From positions 1-7,551 of the forward strand of contig CAMAJQ010000026.1 in assembly GCA_945835865.1 (NCBI GenBank): a stretch of 7,551 nt of DNA, written 5' to 3'. The position numbers were made by a program, and so were the translations under genes. The stretch comes from an uncultured Clostridia bacterium. Lineage in GTDB: Bacteria > Bacillota > Clostridia > Christensenellales > Borkfalkiaceae. The notes below the pieces were generated by a model. That model worked only from the letters and a program-made list of their open reading frames with translations, was not told the origin of the DNA and did not search any database. This document shows positions 1-6,697 of this stretch, piece after piece. The stretch's first letter is position 1. The number at the start of each line of letters is the position of its first letter.

Positions 1-33
1 AACTTTATTTCCGCTCGGCGGGAAAAAGTTTTT
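1..33 (+). terminator. Probable rho-independent terminator of an upstream transcription unit
   Basis: Bases 1-14 pair with 18-30 around a three-base TCG loop. The inner stem is TTTCCGC (8-14) against GCGGGAA (18-24), with one G:T pair. A bulged A at 7 separates it from the outer stem AACTTT (1-6) against AAAGTT (25-30). The run TTTTT at 29-33 follows the GC core. This is the usual form of an intrinsic terminator. The gene it would serve lies outside the window, and the left edge may be truncated. If correct, it marks the boundary at which the operon to its right begins. Confidence 0.55.
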
Positions 34-40
34 AAATAAG

Positions 41-58
41 TTGCTACACGAGTAGCAA
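41..58. promoter_or_regulatory. Candidate LacI-family operator (18-bp palindrome) before the operon
   Basis: TTGCTAC (41-47) and GTAGCAA (52-58) are perfect inverted repeats around ACGA, giving 16 of 18 symmetric positions with CG at the exact centre. An even-length palindrome with a central CG is typical of LacI-family operators, and such repressors commonly control sugar operons. It lies 13 bases before the first start codon. A weak -10-like TTAAAT is at 32-37, which would put the operator over the transcription start, but no convincing -35 is visible. No regulator gene is in the window. The repeat could also form a 7-bp RNA hairpin, but it has no T run, so a terminator is unlikely. Confidence 0.5.
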
Positions 59-71
59 TACAGAATAACGG

Positions 72-3000
72 ATGAATATGGAAAAGGGAAAGGGATTTAC
101 ACACGCGAACAGATTGTTCTGGAGCCTGAACGGAAAACTGACGGAAGAGGGCGTCCGTGACAGAATAAAGGATTTTCAGGAAAAGGGATTCGGAGGATTC
201 TTTCTGCATGCACGCGCAGGTCTTCGGACGGAGTATTTTTCGGAAGAATGGTTCTCGCTGCTTGCCGTCGCCGTAGACGAGGCGGAGAAACGGGGAATGG
301 AAGCGTGGCTGTACGACGAAGACGGATGGCCGAGCGGATTCGGCGGCGGAAGGATCAATCGGAAAGGAGTCGATTACTGTCAGAAATACCTCGTGGCGGA
401 AGGGGAGATCCCCGGGGCGCTGCGTGGGGTACCCGTAGGGAGCGTTGCGGAGGATTGCCTGCTGGTCGGATTTTGCAAAGGGGAACCGGAAAAGATCCCT
501 TCGGGGGACAGATACCGTTCTTTCCGTTTTGCCGGATTCCGCCGGTGCGGTATTTCCGAGGCTTCTTTCCGTTTCGGATTCAGAGTCAATCCTTATTACG
601 TGGACATTTTCAACCCGGCGGTTTCGGACGCTTTTCTGTCCGAAATTTACGGGGAATACGAAAGGCGTTTCGGAAAGCAATTCGGGAAGACGATCAAAGG
701 CGTTTTTACGGACGAACCGCAGTACGGGGAAAACTGTTTCAGCCGCTGTCTCTGCGATCGGTTTTACGAGAAATTCGGATACGATCCGCTGGATTTTATT
801 TTCCTTCTCTATGCGGAAGGAGAGGCGGGAGAGGTTTTCCGCCAGGATTATTACACGTCTGTCTGCGAGGCGTATCGGGAAAACTTCGCGGAGAAAATCA
901 ATTTCTGGTGCCGTGAACGCGGTTTGCTGTTCACGGGGCATTTCCCCGAAGAAGACGGTGTTTCCACGCAGTATTTCAAGGGCGGGAACATCATGCTCAA
1001 CTATACGGCGATGGATTTCCCCGGAATCGATTTTCTGGGAAGAAGACTGACTTCCCCCGTGTTGCTGAAACAGATTTCAAGCGCGAAAAATCAACTCGGC
1101 GTCCGGGAGGTCCTTTCGGAGAGTTTCGGTTGCTGCGGATGGAACGCTTCTTTTGCCGATTACCTGAGAATATGGGGCTATCAGTCGGTAAACGGCGTAA
1201 ATAACGCGTGTCTTCACCTATCCGCTTATTCCGTTGCCGGGGTGAGAAAACGCGACTATCCGGCTTTTTTCTCCGGGCAGAACAACTGGTGGGATTGCGT
1301 ATCTTACCTCAACCGGACGATGAAAGCAATGAACGATTTTTCTTCCTGCGGGAAGAGCGAAAACGACGTTCTCGTCCTTTCGCCCGTTTTCGGATGTGCG
1401 TCCGGGGTCGCGCACGGCGACGACGCGAACCGCATTTCCACGCAGTTCCGCAATCTGATCGAGAATCTGATTTCCGTACAGATTCCCTTCGATATTGCGG
1501 AAGAGACCTATCTCCGCGCGGTCGGCGCGAAACTGCGGAACGGGGAGATCGTCGTCGGGGAATGCCGCTATCGTCTTCTCGTCGTCCCCTCTTCGGAAAA
1601 CGTCAGAAAAGAAACGGCGGATCTGATCGTCGGAGCGGCGGCGGAAGGCGTGACGGTCGTATTCTGCGAGAAGATTCCGTCCCGTTCGGACGGGCTGCCA
1701 GACGGCAGGCTTCCCGCGCTTGCGGAGAGGAGAAGCAAGAGGCTCAACGTGGTGCAGAACCGAAGAGATCTGTGGAGAAAATATTTCGATTACGTCGGAT
1801 ACGAGCGGAAAGCCGCCGTTTTCTCCCCTGCGGAACATCTGGTTTCCGACGGACTGACCGTACGGACGACGTTCGACGGCAGGGATCGCCGCGTCGGCGT
1901 GTTCAACGGCAGTACGGATAAAGAGGGGATGGAGATTCTCGCCCTTTCCGGCGTCGGCGATTTATTTCTGTTCGACCCGAAAACGGGGGAGGAAAAAATC
2001 GTCCGTACGGAAACGGACGGGAAAATGACTTTTTATTCTTTCCGGATCGGAGACCGTTCTTTACTGACCTTCCGTTTCCGCGAGGGAGAGAGAGAAACCG
2101 TGCCTCTTCCCGCCGCGAGGCGGACGGAGATCCTGCAGGCGGAAAAGAGTTTTCTGACGCAGGATAATCTGCTCGTGCTCGACCGCGCGGAATTGCGGAT
2201 GGACGGGAAGTCCTTCGGGGAAGATTACGTTCTGAACGTGCAGCGGAAGGCGTACGAATACGGACTGACTGCGGAAAAACCCTTTCCGATCGTCGTGAAA
2301 TACCGTTTCGTTTCGCGCGGGGCGATCGCGGGGCTGAGACTCGGCGTTGAGACAGAAACGTGCGAACGGGTTTCGGTCAACGGCGAAACGGTCGTTTTCG
2401 GGGAGGGCAGTTTTATCGACGAGTGCATCCGTACGGCTTCTCTCGACGGATTGGTCCGCGAGGGAGAGAACGAAATCGAAGTGTGTTATCGGGGGGAACC
2501 CGAAAAGACGGCGTTTCATCCCGATCGGGTGTTTGAAACGGAAAAGAACCGTTTTTCTTACCGTCGGGAGATCGAGTCGGTCTATCTCCTCGGACGGTTT
2601 GACGTCGGATGGACGGGCGCCGTCGAGCGCACGCCCTGGTTTATCCGACTCCGGGAAGGCGAATTCTACGTCGAAACGTCGACGCCGAAGAATTTCGGCG
2701 AAGATCTGACGGAGCAGGGACTGTGGTTTTACCGCGGGGACGCGGTGAAAGAATATTCCTTCGTCTACGGCGAAGGAGAGATCGGCCTTTCCGTCAGCGG
2801 TTTCGAAGGCGCGCTCTGCACGCTGCGCGTCAACGGCAGGGACGCCGGTTGGTTCGCCGGCAAAGAAGAAGTCGACGTCACGCGGTTTTTGCATCCGGGA
2901 CGGAACGGGATCACGCTCACCGTGAAGGGGACGAACCGCAACGCGCTGGGACCTCATCATCACGTGGAAGGAGAACAGAGATTCGTCGGGGTGAACACCT

Positions 3001-3125
3001 TCCGCGGAACGAGGGGCTACGAAGACGAAATCCTGTTCATCGACCCTCCGGAGAACACTTTCACGCCGGATTACTCTTTCGTGAGGTTCGGCGTCGGGAA
3101 TCTCGTCGTTCACAGAGAAAAATAA
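72..3125 (+). CDS. Cytoplasmic glycoside hydrolase, GH106/alpha-L-rhamnosidase-like superfamily
   Basis: A predicted glycosidase of 1017 residues with no signal peptide or membrane segment, so it probably acts in the cytoplasm on imported oligosaccharide. The N-terminal barrel has the motifs of the large GH106-like group: FWSLNG (16-21), GFGGFFLHAR (39-48), YDEDGWPSGFGGG (81-93), TDEP with Glu215, and LSESFGCCGW with Glu350. PGID (317-320) and RKRDYP (392-397) are further family landmarks. Glu215 and Glu350 are the best catalytic candidates by position. A middle alpha/beta part (about 430-540) is followed by beta-rich regions; 740-805 and 880-960 look like galactose-binding-type jelly rolls, the last with LRVNG (918-922) and GPHHH (960-964). 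The start at 72 has no clear Shine-Dalgarno sequence; ATG at 78 is an alternative and costs two residues. It is the first gene of the operon, 31 bases before the next. The fold and enzyme class are well supported. Rhamnose specificity is not, since many relatives are uncharacterised. Confidence 0.85.
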   Translation: MNMEKGKGFTHANRLFWSLNGKLTEEGVRDRIKDFQEKGFGGFFLHARAGLRTEYFSEEWFSLLAVAVDEAEKRGMEAWLYDEDGWPSGFGGGRINRKGVDYCQKYLVAEGEIPGALRGVPVGSVAEDCLLVGFCKGEPEKIPSGDRYRSFRFAGFRRCGISEASFRFGFRVNPYYVDIFNPAVSDAFLSEIYGEYERRFGKQFGKTIKGVFTDEPQYGENCFSRCLCDRFYEKFGYDPLDFIFLLYAEGEAGEVFRQDYYTSVCEAYRENFAEKINFWCRERGLLFTGHFPEEDGVSTQYFKGGNIMLNYTAMDFPGIDFLGRRLTSPVLLKQISSAKNQLGVREVLSESFGCCGWNASFADYLRIWGYQSVNGVNNACLHLSAYSVAGVRKRDYPAFFSGQNNWWDCVSYLNRTMKAMNDFSSCGKSENDVLVLSPVFGCASGVAHGDDANRISTQFRNLIENLISVQIPFDIAEETYLRAVGAKLRNGEIVVGECRYRLLVVPSSENVRKETADLIVGAAAEGVTVVFCEKIPSRSDGLPDGRLPALAERRSKRLNVVQNRRDLWRKYFDYVGYERKAAVFSPAEHLVSDGLTVRTTFDGRDRRVGVFNGSTDKEGMEILALSGVGDLFLFDPKTGEEKIVRTETDGKMTFYSFRIGDRSLLTFRFREGERETVPLPAARRTEILQAEKSFLTQDNLLVLDRAELRMDGKSFGEDYVLNVQRKAYEYGLTAEKPFPIVVKYRFVSRGAIAGLRLGVETETCERVSVNGETVVFGEGSFIDECIRTASLDGLVREGENEIEVCYRGEPEKTAFHPDRVFETEKNRFSYRREIESVYLLGRFDVGWTGAVERTPWFIRLREGEFYVETSTPKNFGEDLTEQGLWFYRGDAVKEYSFVYGEGEIGLSVSGFEGALCTLRVNGRDAGWFAGKEEVDVTRFLHPGRNGITLTVKGTNRNALGPHHHVEGEQRFVGVNTFRGTRGYEDEILFIDPPENTFTPDYSFVRFGVGNLVVHREK

Positions 3126-3126
3126 A

Positions 3127-3144
3127 TCGTCGGAAAACCGACGA
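3127..3144 (+). promoter_or_regulatory. Intercistronic hairpin abutting the next ribosome binding site
   Basis: TCGTCGG (3127-3133) and CCGACGA (3138-3144) are a perfect 7-bp inverted repeat with an AAAA loop. It starts one base after the stop codon of the hydrolase gene and ends at the A-rich edge of the AAAGGAG ribosome site (3144-3150) of the next gene. There is no T run, so it is not an intrinsic terminator. Such hairpins can protect an upstream mRNA end or adjust translation of the downstream gene. Which applies here cannot be read from the sequence. Confidence 0.5.
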
Positions 3145-3150
3145 AAGGAG
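3144..3150 (+). promoter_or_regulatory. Strong ribosome binding site of the anchored-protein gene
   Basis: AAAGGAG lies six bases before the ATG at 3157 and fixes that start. Its first A is also the last base of the intercistronic hairpin, so folding of the hairpin would bring a stem directly against this site. Confidence 0.8.
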
Positions 3151-3156
3151 ATAAGG

Positions 3157-5238
3157 ATGAAAAAAGCATGGGCATGGATCGCGGCTTTGGTCGTAGCGTT
3201 CTGTACGTTGCCCGCGACGACGGTCGGGGGAAAAGCGGCGGAAGAAAAGTCGATCTTATCGGAGCAGGCGAGTAGTGGGAGTTACGTTTATTCCGACGGC
3301 GGGTTTTCGATCTCCGCTGCGACTTCGGAGGAATGCGAACTCAACACCTTGATCAAGGGGGCGAGCGGATATATCGATTCCGCAGGGGACGATCATTCCC
3401 TTTCCGATATCGAACTGCATATCGGAATGAAAATACGGATCGTCGACAGGAGCGAAGCGCATACCGTTCCCTCTCTGATCATCGCGGAGGACGACGTTTC
3501 CAAAACGTATATCCAGCAGAGAATGAACGGAGCGCTTTATCTTCTGCAGGATTATACCGACGGGCGGGCGCAGAGCGTCCGCGAATTCGTCGGGATCACC
3601 CTTTCCGTCGGGACGATCTATACCCTTGAGGTCGATTACGCTTACGGTAACGTGGACGTGAAGATCGACGGAACGCTGAGGATAGAATCTCAGAAAGTTG
3701 ACGGAATCCCCGTGATCAAATTCTGTACGTTCGGGGCGAGGGGAGATTATTTCGATTTTACCGTGACGACGACTTCCGACGCGCAGAGTTTTATAAAAAC
3801 TTTTCCCGATCCCGCGGAAGGCAACGAAAATCTGCTCGATCTGCCCGGTTTCGTCAATCGGGTTTCCTCGGAAAAAGTGAGCGTTGAGGGGAACGATTTC
3901 TTACTCACGGAACTCTGTAACGAGAATATGATCCTGACCAACGATTATCTGTCTTCCCTGCGTTATTACCGTCCCGACGTAAAGGAGTATTCGGACGGGA
4001 CCGATCTCGATTACCTCATCGAAACGACGCTGGAATTCGGAGATTATCCTTCTTCGGTGCAGCCCTGGTACGGTTTCGGACTGATCATCGGCGAAATCGA
4101 TAAAGCGTACGTCGCTCTCCGGGCGATGAATACGGGCAATCTTTTCCTGCACGGCGTCAATAAGACGTCCGGGGATACCGTTTACGACGTCAACAGTCAA
4201 TTCGGCGCCTTCCGCGCCGCGAAAGGAAGCCGTATCGCGTTGAGGATTTATTACGTCGGGGAAAAACTGTCCGTCTTCGTCAACGATTCTCTCGTGCTGA
4301 AAAACTACGGGATCGATATGAGCATGAAACTCGGGATTCACTCGTTGCTGAACAAGGGAAAGATCGAAAATCTCTCTTTCCGCTTTATTCAGCCGGTCGT
4401 TCCTTCGGAAATCGAACCGAAGTCGGAAGAGACGGCGAGATTTGCTTTTTCAAGAGGGAAAAAGACTTCCGAAAAAGCGGAAAAATACCTTACGGGAGAC
4501 GTCGGATCTTTTTCCGTCGGACTTTCCGGAGGAGACGATTATTTCGTCATGCAGTCCCTCGGGGCAGACGCGGAGGAACTTTACCGGATGACGGGACTGG
4601 AGAGTTACGTCGTCGCGGAGCAGAGTTCCCTCGCGACCGTCGTGCGGTGTACGGTAGGGAAGGCGGTTTTCGGAACGGACGGATACGCGGAGATCGTCTT
4701 CCGTCATAACGCTCAGGGGTATAAACATCTTTCTCTGAAACTGTACGCGGACGGGAGAGCGGCGATCGAACAAGGGTCGCTCGAGACGCAGGTCGTCGCG
4801 GAGGCGTCCTACGACCCGACGGAAACGCTCGCGATCACCGTCGTTTCTCTCAGCGGGGAGGCTTCGGTTTCGATTAACGGAAACTACGTCTTTACGCACG
4901 TCGGGCTTCCCGAGACGGATAACGCGGTCGGTTTCGGAGGAAAGAACTGCTCGTATACCGTCGAAGGACTGACGTATCGCTATATCGAGGACGTCCGCTT
5001 CGAGAAGCCCGAAAAAGAGCAGTTCGTTCCCGTTTCGTTCGAGGGAGAGGCGAACACCGAATATATCGAACCTCCGCTCCCCGAAAAGGAACCGACGAGC
5101 GGAGGAAAGACTTCGGGTTGTAAATCGGGGCTCGGAGGAGCCGCAGCGGGCGTTCTTGCGTTCCCCGCGTTTGCGGCGGTATCCGGAAAGAGAAAAAAGA
5201 CCGATCGGAGCAAAAGCGACGATCGTAAAAAATATTGA
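3157..5238 (+). CDS. Secreted, C-terminally anchored protein with three jelly-roll-like repeats
   Basis: A 693-residue protein of unknown specific function. Residues 1-28 are a signal peptide (MKK, then a hydrophobic core and GGKAA). The body consists of three degenerate repeats of about 200 residues, roughly 30-205, 225-411 and 425-611. Each has a late strand pair of the laminin-G/concanavalin-like type: VDVKIDG (166-172), LSVFVND (371-377) and ASVSING (569-575). Each also has an earlier strand set (107-131, 307-333, 509-539) and an aromatic-rich end strand. An acidic, proline-rich linker (about 632-648) leads to TSGC (652-655), a small-residue hydrophobic segment (about 658-676) and a Lys/Arg-rich tail. 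This suggests an exported protein held in the membrane by its C-terminus. Start 3157 follows a strong AAAGGAG. The position between hydrolase and binding-protein genes suggests a glycan-capture role, but this is inference. No catalytic motif was recognised; a DUF1080-like hydrolase fold is an alternative. Confidence 0.8.
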   Translation: MKKAWAWIAALVVAFCTLPATTVGGKAAEEKSILSEQASSGSYVYSDGGFSISAATSEECELNTLIKGASGYIDSAGDDHSLSDIELHIGMKIRIVDRSEAHTVPSLIIAEDDVSKTYIQQRMNGALYLLQDYTDGRAQSVREFVGITLSVGTIYTLEVDYAYGNVDVKIDGTLRIESQKVDGIPVIKFCTFGARGDYFDFTVTTTSDAQSFIKTFPDPAEGNENLLDLPGFVNRVSSEKVSVEGNDFLLTELCNENMILTNDYLSSLRYYRPDVKEYSDGTDLDYLIETTLEFGDYPSSVQPWYGFGLIIGEIDKAYVALRAMNTGNLFLHGVNKTSGDTVYDVNSQFGAFRAAKGSRIALRIYYVGEKLSVFVNDSLVLKNYGIDMSMKLGIHSLLNKGKIENLSFRFIQPVVPSEIEPKSEETARFAFSRGKKTSEKAEKYLTGDVGSFSVGLSGGDDYFVMQSLGADAEELYRMTGLESYVVAEQSSLATVVRCTVGKAVFGTDGYAEIVFRHNAQGYKHLSLKLYADGRAAIEQGSLETQVVAEASYDPTETLAITVVSLSGEASVSINGNYVFTHVGLPETDNAVGFGGKNCSYTVEGLTYRYIEDVRFEKPEKEQFVPVSFEGEANTEYIEPPLPEKEPTSGGKTSGCKSGLGGAAAGVLAFPAFAAVSGKRKKTDRSKSDDRKKY

Positions 5239-5242
5239 CAAC

Positions 5243-5247
5243 GGAGG
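5243..5247 (+). promoter_or_regulatory. Strong ribosome binding site of the solute-binding protein gene
   Basis: GGAGG lies nine bases before the ATG at 5257, in the 18-base gap after the anchored-protein gene. It supports this start, which is also required by the lipoprotein signal peptide. Confidence 0.8.
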
Positions 5248-5256
5248 ATAACGGAA

Positions 5257-6684
5257 ATGAAAAAGATTAAAAGAATACTCAGTCTCGTTCTCTGTTTCCT
5301 GTTCGCGTTTGCGATCGGATCGGGGTGCGGAAACAAGCAGACCGAACAGTCGGACGACTGGACGGAGTCCGTGACCGGAGAAAAACAGGTCGTTCTGAAA
5401 TTTACGCATATCTGGTCGGAGCATGCGAAGACCTTCACGAAGATCTGTGACGATTTCACCGCGCTCTATCCGAACGTAAAGATCCAGACCAACGTCAAAA
5501 CGTACGCGAATATCGACACGGCAATCTCTTCGAGTTGGGGTTCGTCCCTATTCCCCGATATTTGTTTTTACTGGGCGCACTCCGTTTCCACTCTCGTCAA
5601 CGACGAGGTGACGATGGCAGCCGATCTGACCGACGTCTTCTACGAAAAGTATAAAGAGGATTTCATCGGCGAAGGGAAATGTATGTCTTCTTATGCGAAG
5701 GGCGGGAAGATATACGTCGTTCCCTTCCGTGCGACGGGTTTCGTCATTTATTATAACGCCGATCTTTTCGCCGAACTCGGCATCTCCGTGCCGACGAACC
5801 TGGAAGAGTTTGAAGTCGCGATGAAGACAATCAAGGAAGAGTGCGAAGACGTCGTTCCTCTTTCCTGTTGGGGCGCGACGGGAACTTATTCCTATATCGG
5901 AAGCGCGCTTTCCGCCTATATGGATATTCTTTCGGGCAAGGCGGACGATCCCAACTACAAAACGGGAAGGCTCGTCAATACGGAAGAGGATTTCGACCGC
6001 GGAGCGCTCGTTTACGAAAAAGTCAGACAATGGACGAAGGCGGGTTATTTCGGGTCGAATCCGCTTGCGGGAAGCACGGAAAGCGTAGAGAGTGATTTTA
6101 TCAACGGGAAATGCGCGATGGCGATGCTGAACAACAACAGCCTTGCCGCCATTCAGTCGGAAATGGACGTCAACGTAGGGTGCTTTTCTCTTCCCGGGTT
6201 TTCCGAAATGGATAATCCGCAGGCGGGATACGTCTCGGGCGGTTACGACGGGTTCTTCATCTCCAAATCGAGCAAGAACAAAGCGTGGGCGCTGAAATTC
6301 CTGGAATACCTCAATTCGTACGAAGTGCAGCAACTCTTTGCCGATAACGAGGGATCGGTCATGAGCCGTAACGATATCGTATACCGGAACGAATTGCAGC
6401 AGAACGTTGCCGCGAGCATGGCGAACGTCGGACTTCTGGGAACGAATCCGGATTTCGTTCTGAGTGAAGCGGCGGCAGCGTCGAGCATCGCCCTCAACAA
6501 TTATACCGTTTCCAAGAAGGGCAGCGTCGACGAAGCGAAGGAAAAACTGAAAACCTGCTACAACGATCTCGTGACCTCCGTGACCGATTCCATGCTCAAT
6601 TATCCGCCTCTTACGATGATCGAGCCGATCTATACGGTCAATGAAAACGCTCTCTCGAAATACCTCGAGTGGCTCGGGAAGTAA
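5257..6684 (+). CDS. Extracellular solute-binding lipoprotein, family 1 (carbohydrate ABC importer)
   Basis: The substrate-binding subunit of a CUT1-type sugar ABC importer, 475 residues, acting outside the membrane. Residues 1-23 form a lipoprotein signal peptide with Cys24 in GSGC as the lipid-attachment residue; the -3 position is Gly rather than the usual Leu, so the lipobox is imperfect. Family 1 landmarks are VVLKFTHIW (45-53), a first-lobe segment with VVPFRATGFVIYYNADLF (154-171), NLEEFEVAMK (181-190), FINGKCAMAM (281-290) and the second-lobe segment GGYDGFFISKSSKNKAW (328-344). Trp53, Trp94, Trp106 and Trp205 are possible sugar-stacking residues. A GGAGG at 5243-5247 lies nine bases before the start. 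The gene is 18 bases after the anchored-protein gene and 13 before the permease gene, fitting one transcript. The family assignment is firm. The sugar is unknown; an oligosaccharide suited to the upstream hydrolase is the simplest guess. Confidence 0.93.
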   Translation: MKKIKRILSLVLCFLFAFAIGSGCGNKQTEQSDDWTESVTGEKQVVLKFTHIWSEHAKTFTKICDDFTALYPNVKIQTNVKTYANIDTAISSSWGSSLFPDICFYWAHSVSTLVNDEVTMAADLTDVFYEKYKEDFIGEGKCMSSYAKGGKIYVVPFRATGFVIYYNADLFAELGISVPTNLEEFEVAMKTIKEECEDVVPLSCWGATGTYSYIGSALSAYMDILSGKADDPNYKTGRLVNTEEDFDRGALVYEKVRQWTKAGYFGSNPLAGSTESVESDFINGKCAMAMLNNNSLAAIQSEMDVNVGCFSLPGFSEMDNPQAGYVSGGYDGFFISKSSKNKAWALKFLEYLNSYEVQQLFADNEGSVMSRNDIVYRNELQQNVAASMANVGLLGTNPDFVLSEAAAASSIALNNYTVSKKGSVDEAKEKLKTCYNDLVTSVTDSMLNYPPLTMIEPIYTVNENALSKYLEWLGK

Positions 6685-6697
6685 GGAACGACGACTC

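Noticed and set aside
41..58. Palindrome as a second terminator
   Set aside because: The stem is not followed by a T run; the next bases are TACAGAATAACGG. An operator fits better.
41..69. Promoter reading with TTGCTA (41-46) as -35 and AATAAC (64-69) as -10
   Set aside because: The spacing is 17 bases and each box matches four of six positions, but transcription would start after the ATG at 72, so this would not make a usable message for the first gene.
248..916. Overlapping plus-strand open frames within the hydrolase gene (also 445-1050, 1208-1921 and 2609-3154)
   Set aside because: They are out-of-frame, Arg-rich translations of an intact gene, with no domain of their own, and the in-frame protein has continuous family motifs.
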